From Anthostomella pinea (lineage: Eukaryota > Ascomycota > Sordariomycetes > Xylariales > Xylariaceae): DNA of 64,000 bases. Made by a program: the position numbers and the translations under genes. Below, in pieces: positions 52,101 through 62,191 of the stretch. Within the stretch, counting starts at the first letter, position 1. Every line of letters begins with the position of its first letter. Location of the stretch: contig CAUWAG010000003.1 of assembly GCA_963556695.1 (NCBI GenBank), positions 682,001-746,000 on the forward strand, in the 5' to 3' direction. Below the pieces are notes generated by a model. It saw nothing but the letters and a program-made list of their open reading frames with translations, had not been told where the DNA came from and did not search any database.

Positions 52101-52548
52101 TATGGGCCGATAGACGGGAGAGAACAGAGGAGTCGGACTCGTTCTCGACAGTCGGCTGCATCTCGGCGCGCGTTCGGAAAGATGCTGCACTGAAAATAGG
52201 GCTCGGGGGGACGTTTTCCTTGGCTTCGGTGTCGTCTTGTTGGTGGGAATTGAAGCCCTTCCACTCGGGGAAGGTACGGCCCAGGACGGAGGTGTTGATA
52301 TTGAACGACAGCGGCTTGCGAGAGTTGGGGGCTTGTTGTGACTGTCTTGAGGTAGCTTGAGTTGGAAGCTTGTAGGAAAAGTCGTCGATTCGTCGCGTGG
52401 ACTCGCCCTCGGGGATATGTGATATCTCGGACGTCAGAGTAATGGTGCCGTGGCTGCCGGTAGAAGATGGGGGAGAAAAGGGGTTGTCGTTATGTTGCTG
52501 CATCTCCCTGACAATGCGGGACTGGTACCGGGAGGCTTTGGACTCCAT
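49123..52548 (-). CDS. Coiled-coil spindle-pole/septal MTOC protein (Ppc89/Cep57-type)
   Basis: Exons (minus): 52548-51417 and 51362-49123; 1123 residues. The frame reads through, but 51416-51363 is a 54-nt intron (donor GTACGT, acceptor TTTTCATAG) within the coiled coil. The N-terminal 230 residues are disordered and Ser/Thr/Gln-rich. A conserved block, SFFLPNLTYMNDFVSGALKW, precedes a very long coiled coil (about 290-700). Basic Ser-rich linkers follow, with repeated segments of the form DDITLE, EDTTLES and DDVTLES (each before a Lys-rich stretch), then CHDHECRDCIVC with CxxC pairs, and finally a helical domain (GLQDEEKHLAAAIAKKQ, RMWKKLDAEIQKLRKRRDLK) matching the Cep57/Ppc89 microtubule-binding type. 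It likely anchors microtubule-organising centres. The exact orthologue is uncertain. Confidence 0.82.
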   Translation of the reverse strand: MESKASRYQSRIVREMQQHNDNPFSPPSSTGSHGTITLTSEISHIPEGESTRRIDDFSYKLPTQATSRQSQQAPNSRKPLSFNINTSVLGRTFPEWKGFNSHQQDDTEAKENVPPSPIFSAASFRTRAEMQPTVENESDSSVLSRLSAHTPENKDQAKNTRKDSNSRRGNANVTTLLETLKTAQTKKTQSNESIESAVKQSSKESSPKSRSTAATTPNAAQAQMDRRARLSSNNHDMSSGAANQTARSFFLPNLTYMNDFVSGALKWSSLRNGIPIFVKHGRVHDRETKLSADHHADFEGIAIPEEEEKIFVSLDKIRDEIYALKDHDELVSAQAEQLQGEVHDLQVQIAKFKSRKDSAMGSDSEGSMLEQLSARKTGTCSCMKLSHEASRLIFIDLEEQVASLQARLEQANRKISINEIHTQSYVAERDGALRHSTEHVNTIRRLQSDLNAARAQLQSIQNENTQEINSLEQENEALRKSADEHLRTIKRLHTEINTTRGQLEAVRDINNTEGGNTLQLENNSLRSDNKTIRHEWKAMLEENQSLRSHNSLVSRQKDELKENLRDIQERLDHVVEQKESLQVRFDALDEEKAMLKLDNASLAQNNDEFFNNNKELQKKNSLLDRHNHNLQDEIERLDALLDHTEAETGASANEYKEFRKRVEAKNRELAKENAELQQQIIDMQAECSVHCSEHKQDRRRLLATNERLSAQLDQLSKRLSHLEVREISHETKASGSAHNTGRPKPVKVTRIVDPKGKNTVSEMSARTTTSQTDMPMQDDYTQQIDFNQEPQSYGILKNTKPSRLNSQKQRMTSTSTSARRRSDQDLTGRFSVKSGVSELSIPSDSAEEDVFHRPQSPSTRFELEMDHEDNMTSALFIDDITLETQEAAQKQKARLDSPVLPPPFAVEDTTLESHKKAGEKRKARVVSPVMRTAVMDDVTLESNKNTAEKQKDVHGSPVLTASAKRVLNNLCHDHECRDCIVCTRINSHRHEEDGTCSKKQTVRVDRPVPVTDRVSDAQSAAATKYEDEHTLRPSQDPALALAKVVKGLQDEEKHLAAAIAKKQATYDGCDASLHKRMWKKLDAEIQKLRKRRDLKRDQIYDLHDVLEGQKQRGQEMDVEAVDVTIMSVLSKDPTWNGIMDY

Positions 52549-54120
52549 TGATGACGGCCCGACACGCGAGGGAACGCGATCGGGGTGGAATCAAGCAGTA
52601 GGGTGACCAGGGATTCAGTTGAAGCACTATTGTGACAATGATAATGCTGATGTGCAAGAAAGGGTTCGATGCATGGAATTAAATTGCTGAGAGCAATGGC
52701 TACGACGAGCTGTGGTTGCGATCGCGGTCGCGGTTGCGGTTGCGGTTGCAGAGCTCGGTTGTAGATGGGTTGCGAGAAGTTGCGGGTTTTGGGAGAGGAA
52801 GCGAAGACGCGCCGGCATTGTTTACTTTCGCAGGTGTGGTGGGCTGTTGCTGGGATCTGCCACTGACCCACTGCAGATCCAATGGCCCGTGCACGGCAAC
52901 CAGCCCACCACTGCCGAATTCGGTGGTGCACTACCCCGCTATCGCTGGTAATGCAGACTTCCCATTGGTCGCCTCATTTTCAGCTTCATCGTAACCCCGG
53001 TCTCAGAATGACTCAAGAGTCAAAACCCGTTGCTTGGATCGAGGTACAGAAACTGATCCAACTTGTGTGGTAATTAATGTTGGTAAGGTCTTGTCTTGCA
53101 CAGGTGCACATCCCCGCTACCAAATCCGCTTACTTGTTCCCCTATACATCTAGTATCGACACTTGGAGAAAGAAAGTTAGCTGCTGTTCCCAATAGACTT
53201 TACGGTACGGTTTTGAGGCCAACCAGGTTGGTGCCATGATAAGGTATGTATTGTCGGTCCATAATATGACTTTTGAGGGAGCCGTGCTCACGCCAACAGA
53301 ATACATCGTCACGTACCTACTCGAGCCGGTGAAGCTGGACTACCAAGTCATGCGTAGGCTCACACTGCCCTCGAAGAAGCTGGTACGATCGTTGGCTCGC
53401 ACATCGGCTTCTCCACTGCAGAAGAGCATATGAGCCCCGAGCCTTGCGATCTGAACCTCTGCACGTCCTCAGCTCATCAGAGGAAGCATTTATATTTTTT
53501 TCCGAGTACCACAATAAGCGTCATCGGGGCGGTTGGCCTTGCATTGAGCATAACTAATACTTTACTCTCTGCCCACGATAACCAAGGCATTACCCGCGGT
53601 GTCATCCAAAGTATCCTAGATGGTGATCTCCTTATGCGCCAGAATCGTCTCCGCTATACCAGGTGCAATCTTGGCTGAGCACCGCCCTCCAGCGGGTCAT
53701 GCGGTATTTCGCTCATGATGCCGAAAAGCGCCTTGGCTAGACACCCCCTGAACTCCTGACGATCGCTGGAAAGGCGAGAGGATGGATACCATATTCAAGA
53801 TGCGATGCCGCAATGCTGCTGCATACGGCGTGAGAAGCATACGGTGAAAGTAGCAATATATGGTGACGACTTGAATCCCGAGTTTCGCTTCCGGGTTTCG
53901 CCGTTCACATCTGGAGTTCTTGCGGCTCTCGCAGTCCCCGCAGGTACATGTTGGCGTAGAAAAATACAATGTCTACAATCATATAACTATATGAGGAGCC
54001 GCCTCCAAGCAAAGACACAATGGCAAGCAGCACTGGGAAGCACTCCTTCACCTTCTTGTATGAATCGCGCACCACTTGTCCCCAAAGTTACACCGTTCCG
54101 CGAACTCTTGAACGCACGTC
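52549..54120. other. Intergenic, divergent promoters
   Basis: 1.6 kb between the coiled-coil gene and the FAD oxidase relic. A GCGGTTGC-rich stretch at about 52715-52750 is a short imperfect 6-bp repeat. No gene supported. Confidence 0.45.
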
Positions 54121-55797
54121 ATGGCCTATAGACTGGTTGTACTCGGCTTCTCGCTGCTTGTAATCAGCGAGACTACATTGGCAGGAGCCGCAAGCGCATC
54201 AGCGAGTGAGATACTCGATTGTGTAAGTCACGGTGCTGTCGTCAGACTAACTGGTCCCGGATAAGACTGCTAACATCAAGACAGTGTCACCACCTCGACA
54301 TAGGACTACCAAACCGGGTCATGTACACTGGCACAGCCTACGACGAAGCGAACATACGCTGGTCGACCACCGCCATGCTCCATCCGTCTTGCATCGTGCG
54401 GCCAAGAAAGACCGCTGAAGTGTCAAAGGCTGTCATGATATTGACCGCGGGTGCGCAGGCTGCTGGCAAGATATATTCCTGTCCATTCGCAATCAAGTCA
54501 GGAGGCCACACACCTACTCTAGGCGCGAACAAATCGATAACGGCATCACTATGGGCCTACGCAACATCAACGAGACGACACTTTCTGCTGACAAAGCGAG
54601 TGTCACATTCGGTACGGGCAGCGATTGGCTCAGCATCTACACCGCCCTTGGCGGCACCGGCGTGGGTGTACCAGGTGGACGACACGGCCGTGTTGGTGTA
54701 GGCGGTATCGTGCTAGGCGGTGGCTTGTCCTTCGTCTCACCCAAAGTGGGATGGGTCACGGACAACGTCTTATCGTTCGAAGTCGTTCTCGCTTCAGGCG
54801 AGATCATCTTCGCTAACCATGCCACTCACTCCGACCTCTAGCATGCACTGAAAGGTGGTAGCAGCAACTTCGGCATCGTCACTCGAGCCAAGCTCCAAAC
54901 TTTCCCATCAGACGGCAAGTTTTGGGGGGGCAGTGTCGCACATCCCCATACAACCAATACGACTAGCCTGGTCCTATCCGCCCTCAACAACTTCACGACC
55001 AACAACCATCGCGATGAGAACGCAGCCTTCAACAGTAACTTCATCTACAATGCTACCTCGCGAACGAAGAATATCGCCAACACCATCGTCTACTCGGAAG
55101 ACATCGCCAATGCATCGATCTTTGATCAAGCTCAGTCGATCCAGCCGCAGCTGGCCAACACGGCCAAATCGACTACGATAGTGGAGCTAGCCGCCAACAC
55201 AGCATCGCTGCCATACGGCTACCGATATGGCGGAGCGACCGTGACGTTCAAGAATACCGTGGAAGCGCTTGCAGTGGCCCAAAACATCACTGACAGCATA
55301 TACGAGACGGTAGCGAATGTCACCGACCTAGTGTTTACATTCGTATACGAGCCCATACCCAGCTTGTACGCAGAACACAGTATCGCGCGAGGCGGAAACG
55401 TAATGGGTATGAAGAACACGAGAGATGACTTGATCTGTGAGCTACCTGCACGCTGCCCATGTGCATATCAATATGGCCCACTGACCTGGATGTAGTGCTT
55501 CTGCTCGTCCCACGCTGGACCGATGCCAAAGACGACTCCGCGATGAGAGCGGCATTCGTCTTTTGGGTGGGTGCGATGGAGAAGGCGCAGACTCGGCTTG
55601 GCGCTCACCACAACTTCACGTACCTGAACTATGCTGCTGCATCCCAGAATCCACTTGGAAGCTATAGTGCTGCAAATGTGGAGTTCATGAGGAAGGTGGC
55701 GAAGACGTATGATCCGCATGGTGTGTTCCAGACAGTGGTCCCGGGAGGGTTCAAAATCAGTGAGGTCAAGGGTGGTGAATGGCGACAAGGGTGGTAA
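54121..55797 (+). pseudogene. Berberine-bridge-type FAD oxidase, broken
   Basis: Relic of a secreted FAD-linked oxidoreductase (PCMH-type FAD domain plus BBE C-terminus), a family common in secondary metabolism and sugar or alkaloid oxidation. Homology-defined exons: 54121-54222 (signal peptide, ending at Cys), 54285-55436, 55496-55797; introns GTAAGT/ACAG and GTGAGC/GTAG look intact. The FAD-binding SGGHTP motif with its histidine, GVPGGRHGRVGVGGIVLGGG and a C-terminal YDPHGVFQ are present. Two lesions break it: the frame shifts by one base near 54530-54533, just after the GGHTPTLGAN segment, and the usual Trp codon before the ALKGG motif is TAG at 54839-54841. The rest stays open, so inactivation seems recent. 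Confidence 0.88.
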
Positions 55798-56416
55798 TGA
55801 AATCTGAGGTGAAAACAACAGGTTTCTACCGCACGTTTGGGCATATATTGCAAAAGCTGGCGGCAAATCTCTCTGCTACCGCAGTCCTTCGATGGTCCAG
55901 TAGAAGGTTGTGGCTTGGAGCTCAAAGTATGTGTACTGCATAGCCTTTCGCTTCTGAGGACCGAGATCAGCGAGACAACGCTTCCGGTCTCACAACATGG
56001 TGATCTAGGAGCCAGATTGAACACTGTTGGAGCGAGGATTGTTGTCCACCAAGGATGCGGACAACCAGACAACTTGAGTACAATACTATAGCTATTAGTG
56101 CTGCATAGAAGAGTTCCGAAGTAGCGACAAGGTACTGTACGCATAAATCAGGGCGACATTGTCAGAGTCTCAGGGGCGATTTGATCCCCTTTTCCAGGTA
56201 TGAGCCACAGGTTCTGTGGCTGGTGCCCCTGTATTGTGGCGCAGCTATCCACGCCGTCATGTTCGCGGCTTTATCGTCTCCCTTAAGCGTGCTCGTCTCG
56301 TACCTGCGTACGTCTAGGGTTCATCCAATCTACTCAAGGAGGCTCACAAAACTAAAGACGTCGGCTCGAAGGTCCCTCCCCAAGATCTTTCCAGTTCTCT
56401 CAATGTGCGAAAGGGG
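55798..56416. other. Intergenic, F-box gene promoter
   Basis: 619 bp. An out-of-frame ATG at 56403 begins a 12-codon frame that overlaps the F-box start codon (see findings). Nothing else was recognised. Confidence 0.45.
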
Positions 56417-58006
56417 ATGGCAAACACGACAAACAAGCTAACGTGCGGGTTCTGCGGCTTCATCAGTCCGCAAAGCGGCCTAGGGGCGCGGGCCTGGACG
56501 CCGTACTACCGCGGAGTATACTGCACCGGGCCGGGCGACGACGACCCGTATCTCTCCGGCGTGGGATACCACCGCCACGACTCGGCGGAGAACTTCGTGC
56601 CGCCCGAGGCCCATCAGCGGTTCGATGACGCCGGCCTGGATCCGCTGTCGCTCATCGCCATCCGGGACATCAACCCACCGGCACCCGAGATATCAGACGC
56701 GGAGAAGGCGACATACTCGTGGGGCTTCCTGTTCCACGACGCCTGCTGGCAGCTGCTGGAACAGGCTTCTGCACCGCATAAGGTGGATGTGAAGGCGCTC
56801 TGGCGGATCCTGCTCTCTGTGCCATGCGCGTCTGATCTGCCGAATTGGGGCCATAACTACGGCGGACTGTACCTTGGCGTCACGAACGACTCGGTCCGGG
56901 GGGAGCATTTTGTCCTGCTGGGCGCGACTTCGCATCTCATCATTCCTAGCACTTTTTCAGATCCGTTCAAGGTGCCTGAGTTGAGCGACATACTCGCGAG
57001 GTTGCGCATCGACACGGAAGATACCACAGCGAAGCAGAGCGAACAGCGCTCTGTCATAAGTCTCCATGATAATCCCAGCACATATGATCCCTTCTCAGCT
57101 TTACCGTTCGAGATCAAGGAGATGCTGCTGACGTATGTAGCGTCAAAGGACGCCGCGAATCTGCGCCTGGCGTCTCGGGAGATAGCTGCTTTGGGGTTGT
57201 CGCAGTACTTCTTCCAGAGCCGGTTCTGGCCAAGTCACGAGCTCGGGTCCGTGTTCGATGGCTTCTTGCTTAGCCCTTCCGAGCGTATAGGTCTGGGTTG
57301 GAAGGCGCTATTCTTGGAGATGAAGACGCGACTGAAGTACAATCGGGTCTGTCTTGGAGAGCGAAACCGGTTTCGGATATGGAACCAGACCTTGCGACCG
57401 CTCGTGAACGCCATGGACAACATCCGTGCCTTGAGTGAACTGAAAGGAGGGCAGGAGTGGAAGTCGGAAGTGGGGAGTTCTGAAGGATTGGACTGGCCAT
57501 CCGTCAAAACATCGCGAAACATCGATCCCGAAGCTTACGGTGAGATCAGGCGCAGGGAATTCCGGGCTGAAGTCGTTGTGCCTCCGATCGAAGTCGAAGC
57601 AGTCCACGTAAGCTTTGCCGAGTTTTTCGGGGGGAGAAGGTACATAACTGGACTGAGGTTTAGCTTCGGAAAGGACAGTGACGTCGAGGTCGGCTACATC
57701 TCTAGAGCACTCGAGGAGACCTTGCACGTTGAAGGGGGGCTCAAAGGGTTTCACAGCGCCGTTGACGAGTGCGGTTTCAGGGCTCTCGCGCTACACATGG
57801 GCCAGCATATGACATCGGAGTATTTGCATTGGGCCGGGAGTCCTGGTACATTGTCTCAGGTTCCTGCCAGAACCAGCAGTGCTGTGGGGAGAATCAGAGC
57901 ATCTTTCGATGTAAGTTCCCCCTTTTTGACAAGCGTATTCTCATGGCTGCTGCTCATCCAAACACAGGCGTTCCGAATGCAATCAATATCGATATTGGAG
58001 AGCTGA
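56417..58006 (+). CDS. F-box protein
   Basis: Exons 56417-57910 and 57968-58006; 510 residues. The 57-nt intron (GTAAGT/CACAG) is a multiple of three and lacks stops, so the frame also reads through. N-terminal part (about 10-110): CGFCGF, then a fungal pattern ending YSWGFLFHDACW. An F-box-like segment lies near residues 228-262 (DPFSALPFEIKEMLLTYV, DAANLRLASREI), which would bind Skp1 in an SCF ubiquitin ligase. The C-terminal half (YITGLRFSFG, ALAL) is the region that usually selects the substrate in such fungal proteins. The substrate is unknown. Its 3' end is 50 bp from the SRR1-like gene running toward it. Confidence 0.8.
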   Translation: MANTTNKLTCGFCGFISPQSGLGARAWTPYYRGVYCTGPGDDDPYLSGVGYHRHDSAENFVPPEAHQRFDDAGLDPLSLIAIRDINPPAPEISDAEKATYSWGFLFHDACWQLLEQASAPHKVDVKALWRILLSVPCASDLPNWGHNYGGLYLGVTNDSVRGEHFVLLGATSHLIIPSTFSDPFKVPELSDILARLRIDTEDTTAKQSEQRSVISLHDNPSTYDPFSALPFEIKEMLLTYVASKDAANLRLASREIAALGLSQYFFQSRFWPSHELGSVFDGFLLSPSERIGLGWKALFLEMKTRLKYNRVCLGERNRFRIWNQTLRPLVNAMDNIRALSELKGGQEWKSEVGSSEGLDWPSVKTSRNIDPEAYGEIRRREFRAEVVVPPIEVEAVHVSFAEFFGGRRYITGLRFSFGKDSDVEVGYISRALEETLHVEGGLKGFHSAVDECGFRALALHMGQHMTSEYLHWAGSPGTLSQVPARTSSAVGRIRASFDVSSPFLTSVFSWLLLIQTQAFRMQSISILES

Positions 58007-58055
58007 CGACGAGTACCACGCCCACGAGGAAGCCTGTTAGGCTAACAGCCCCATG

Positions 58056-59096
58056 TCACTGATTGTATCCCGTCTTCTTAACATACAAAGATGACCCGCG
58101 GAGGAATCTCGATCTGCGCAACGGTGGGCGCCAGGGATGGTTCACCAGTCCCTCAAACTCCTTCTTCTCCGCATCGCTCATACCTTCCAGACGGCTGCCG
58201 GGAATCGGCTTCCCGAAGTAGGGCGACTGTTGGCGCGGTATCAGCTCAGCTTCATATCCCTTCTCCCATTCATGCTCGAGCGCTGCGCAGTTATGGTGAT
58301 CGTACTCCATTGCGAGGGTGCGTCTCGTGCCCAGGAACTCCCACCAACTCGCGAGGTCTCTTCCCATTGGGAAAGCCCAGATTATGGCTGCCGGACGCGA
58401 TGTTTCGCATACGACCTTCTGCACCCCATACCCGGACCCCATGGCCAGGATTAACGTGTTCTCGTCGACCTTTACAAACCCCTCTTGGAAGCCGTACCCC
58501 GGGTTTAGCATCTCGAAGCCAAGTCGACGCAGCATGATCGTGTCCTCGACGCGATAGTCGTCGTCTTGGGTATACAGACGGACAGGCCCTCCATTGTCCG
58601 GCCGGCTCTCAAGCACCGAAGCGATTGCCATTGCTGCTGCATGCTGGGAACAGCGTCTCGCAGTCTCCTCTTGAGAAGCTGTGTCGCGGTCGTTATTGAT
58701 CTCGTCGAAAATAAGATAGCCGAGACCAAAACAGACGATCTTGTCGATCTTGGGTAGCCTCTTATCCGCAATGAGTTGCTCAAATGTCGCTTTGAGGTCA
58801 CGCGCGTCTTGGCTACCGTCCCACTGTTCCTTGATCTGGTCGAAGAGCTCGTGTAGACTGGAGTGGGAGAAGATGGCGTACCTTTCCCTGCTAGCGATAC
58901 TCAGCTGCTGAGTCTGATGTTCCCAAAACATCACAATGTCGTTCTCTCACCTGCGATTCTGGACCGAACCCTGCCCCTGAACGTCAGGCAACGGCGTACT
59001 GCTAGGATTGGATGTCTCCTGATTATTCAGATGACCACCAGCCCAGTTGGCCCGCTTGACGATGATCTCGCGCCGCTTGGGATCATCGTGGCTCAT
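58056..59096 (-). CDS. SRR1-like domain protein
   Basis: Exons (minus): 59096-58951 and 58890-58056; 326 residues. The 60-nt intron has donor GTGAGA and acceptor GCTAG; a GAG acceptor nine bases earlier keeps frame too. The SRR1 pattern is clear: KIDKIVCFGLGYLIF, then CSQHAAAMAIASVL, VRLYTQDDDYRVED, then a hydrophobic strand with NTLILAMGSGYGVQ. The family is named for a plant light-signalling and clock regulator (SRR1); in fungi its role is unknown. The basic N-terminus (DPKRREIIVKRANW) could be disordered. Convergent with the F-box gene. Confidence 0.8.
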
Positions 59097-59683
59097 TCTG
59101 AGGAGGCTCTTACGCTTAGGCGATTTCTCTGTGCTTTCCTGAATGCACAGCCCATTGTGGGAAGTGCTGGCCCGGTCCACGATGAAACAAACGAAATGGA
59201 TCTGTGTCTACGTGTCGTGGCATGATAACACGAGGGGGGAGAAGTTGTTCACAGCGAAGAGGCAAACGATTTATAGGAGGTTTTAGAAATAATATGAAAC
59301 ATATTGTCGCAGCTGTGAAAGAAGTGGTGGTTCATGATTGTATGCCGTCAGGGGATCTGGTACCAGCAATGACAACAATACCTTCTAACCATGCATGGGA
59401 AATGGAGGAATATTGCCAATAGCGGCGACTGAACAGTGATGGTTATAGCATTGTAATATGTGTATGGCCGTGGGTGCGAGTCACGAGGTAATACATTCGC
59501 CAGATGAATACAGGTCTGTGGAGACGTAATGGCCGTACAGAACCAAGGTAAAGGGACGACTGTTGGCTTTTCTTTCGAAGGCTCGCTTCTATTGTCTCAT
59601 TTGTCAGATTTAGGAGACTGGACTTTCTTCTTTAATCCACAGTACGAGGAGTTTTACTCTGGTCACTATCAGTGTCCGGTACG
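59097..59683. other. Intergenic, no gene seen
   Basis: 587 bp, A+T-richer around 59280-59520. It should hold the SRR1-like promoter and the 3' UTR of the SDR gene. Confidence 0.5.
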
Positions 59684-60539
59684 TCAGTAGAAAGGCTCCC
59701 CTTCAGCGCAGTCCACCCCTTCCTCAACACACCGCTTAACAGCCGCCTCAGGATCCTCATCGCCATCCAACATATCCAGCCAGCAATTCTTGACATTAGG
59801 CTGCTCCAGCAGCAAGGCAGTGAGATTCGCGACCGAAGCGCGACTCGAGGTCCCAGTCGCCTTGACCGTCTTCCCCAAGGTGACTTTGCCACTCGGCTCC
59901 ATGGTCAGCGCACTCGGGCGCAGGCAGATACCCGCGAAATCCGAGCGCTTCTTCCCTTCCTCGTAGAGCACCTGGTCTGCGGCGACCTTGGCCTCGTAGT
60001 ATCGCGGCAGGGCGTCGAGCGTCTTCTTGTGCGCTGCCTTCCAGGTGTCCTCGTCCCACCAGGACGGCTTCGCGAGCCGCGACGTGGTGAAGGAGATCAT
60101 GACGAACTTTGTGATTGACGGCGTGGCCACAGAGGCGCGGATGAAGTGGCATGCGGCGTCGCGGTCAATCGTGAATGTCTGTTACCCACGCTTTAACATC
60201 CATCATTGAAGAGTGAACAAACCACAGCGAGCGAGCGTGACTCACCCGTTCCGGCGCCCCCTTCCCTCCAGCACCGGCACTGAAGACGACATAGTCGGGC
60301 TTCATCTCGTCGATCAAGCTCTGAGCCTGCGCGTCGCTCTTGACCTCCTCCAGGCTTCGCACCAGGACGTTCAGCTTGCCGCCGCTCTGGTTCTCGCCCA
60401 GCTTCTGCAGGTTGGCGACCTGGTCCGGGTTCCGGATGATGCTTGTGACGTTCCAGGACCGCTGCAGCAGCATCGGCGTTAGCAGTTGGGCTACTTTGCC
60501 GCTGCCGCCGAGGAGGAGGACGTGGTGCGCTGCTGCCAT
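59684..60539 (-). CDS. Atypical SDR, NAD(P)-binding protein
   Basis: Exons (minus): 60539-60246 and 60178-59684; 262 residues. Intron 67 nt (GTGAGT/AACAG). Rossmann fold: HVLLLGGSGKVAQLL (an NmrA/atypical-SDR GGxGxxA-type motif at 6-20), IIRNPDQ as the dinucleotide-discriminating Arg loop favouring NADP, DYVVFSAGAGGKG, then IDRDAACHFIRASVA and KFVMISFTTSR. This matches small NAD(P)-binding proteins (NAD_binding_10 type) that act as epimerase-like or regulatory proteins. Substrate unknown. The YYEAKVAADQVLYE segment supplies the usual Tyr-x3-Lys. Confidence 0.86.
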
Positions 60540-61257
60540 GATTGCTTTGTTCTGCGATTTTGTGGTTTAGTTGACCGAACTGTGAGAGTCTTTCGGTTCA
60601 AAGGAAGGCGCTGTTTGCTGGCGGATGTTCTGCGTATAGATTCGATTGAAGATGGAAAGGTGTGACGTCGGTCAAGATCAATTCCTCAAAAGATGCTCAA
60701 GATGTTGGTTGATGGCCCGGTTACGTCACGAGAAGTAAGGGTTTCGTGGGAATGCGGGGACGGCTTTACGATTACAAATCTCGTCGCACGACAGCTTACT
60801 TCTCCAAGCACCATCAAATCCCGTGATTCATTCCTGCCTCGTACCGTCCAACAGGATGAAGAGGAAGAAATCAATGGTGTCCGGGCCGTCTATCATACGC
60901 CGTTGGTTTGTCGCGTGGAAGCTTTGTGGACTATGAGGTGGAGTATCGCGGTCGCGTAGCTACGACAACTCCTCTTGAAGCCGGGGAATGGTCCCAGCAG
61001 CTCCAGTATAACTGCCGGTAGGGCCAGACTCGAGGGGTTATATTGATGTCGCAGAGTTGCTATATTGATACCAAGGAATCGCAACACTTGAGCCTGAAAG
61101 GTAAGCACGGTTTAGGCACAGTTCAGCAGCCCCTCCTGCTTCGGCAGTGCCTGATGGGACATGAAGCAACGACGTATAATAGCCGTAGGTACCTTGGATC
61201 CGCGGTCAAACATGCTCTCGGATTTCCGAAACCCTTGGAACTACCTATCAAGTCATC
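60540..61257. promoter_or_regulatory. Divergent promoter region
   Basis: 718 bp between the SDR gene and the secreted protein gene. Short frames without support; no specific element recognised. Confidence 0.4.
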
Positions 61258-62067
61258 ATGATCTACCTACTTTCGTTAGTACTCCTGAGCCTCGGCTCCC
61301 AAGCTTCAGCAGCATGCAGCCGAGCAATGCTGCAGCAGGCCACAGCAGCCTACATCCAGGCCCAAACCGCCGGAAACCCGAGCATATCTTCACTAACCCC
61401 CAACATAACCTACATCGAGAACGACGTCCCGACGGATACCACCAAGGGCGTGCTAAGCCAGCCCATCACCATCGACTTCAACCGCAGCCTGCACGACACG
61501 ACGCAGTGCGCCACGTTCACGGAACTGTCCGCCGCCACCAACGAGCATCCATACGTGATCCACACGCGGATGTTGCTCGCCAACGACAAGATCTCGATGA
61601 TCCAATCCGTCATTTCGGACGCCGGCGACTGGGCGTTCAACGCGACGGCGCAGCTGTACTGGAGCCAGCGCGAGGACTGGGACGCCGTCCCCGAGGCGGA
61701 ACGGGACACGCGCGAAGTCATCCAGGCCGCGGGCGACGCGTACCTCACCAGCTGCACCGACGACAGTGTCGAAGTGCCCTACGGGACGCCGTGCGCCAGG
61801 CTTGAGGGCGGGACGTACACTGGAGAATCGCAGCCGACGGCTAATACGTGCACGATGCCGCTGTTCCCTGAGAACTTCAATATCACGAATCGTCGCTACA
61901 TCATCGATGAGGAGGTCGGCGGGCTGCATATATTTAATAACTTTCCGTTTATCGATGTTGAGAAGCCTGCCGGGACGCCGAGCTCGAATTTCATCAGGAT
62001 TGAGGGCGGGAAGCTTCGTTATATTCATGAGGTCACTGTGTGTTCGACTCCCGGCTGTGCGAGGTAG
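61258..62067 (+). CDS. Secreted protein, DUF8021-like
   Basis: Intronless, 269 residues from the ATG at 61258. Signal peptide about 1-18 (IYLLSLVLLSLGSQASA), then ACSRAMLQQATAAYIQAQTAG, the opening typical of a fungal secreted family of unknown function that I associate with DUF8021. Sequons occur near residues 49, 74 and 127. Cysteines near 166, 179 and 197 and two close to the C-terminus (TVCSTPGC) suggest disulfides. The final strand RIEGGKLRYIHEVTVC is also typical. The biochemical role is unknown; a small-molecule-binding or SnoaL-like fold is a guess. Confidence 0.75.
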   Translation: MIYLLSLVLLSLGSQASAACSRAMLQQATAAYIQAQTAGNPSISSLTPNITYIENDVPTDTTKGVLSQPITIDFNRSLHDTTQCATFTELSAATNEHPYVIHTRMLLANDKISMIQSVISDAGDWAFNATAQLYWSQREDWDAVPEAERDTREVIQAAGDAYLTSCTDDSVEVPYGTPCARLEGGTYTGESQPTANTCTMPLFPENFNITNRRYIIDEEVGGLHIFNNFPFIDVEKPAGTPSSNFIRIEGGKLRYIHEVTVCSTPGCAR

Positions 62068-62191
62068 TCATGGGTATCGCATGAACTTCCATGTAAGGAG
62101 CGGCGGCGATTGAAGCAGCAATGGTCCAAAAAGTGGGTGATTCACCAAAATGGTGTTTGCCAGGTAACTAGCCTGCAAACGTAGCTGCAAG

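Noticed and set aside
49876..52360. Many long plus-strand frames opposite the coiled-coil gene
   Set aside because: Antisense shadows of a biased Gln/Glu/Lys-rich coding sequence.
55437..55495. Apparent third break (stop) in the FAD oxidase
   Set aside because: It lies in a normal 59-nt intron (GTGAGC, CTGAC branch, GTAG) whose removal restores the family sequence.
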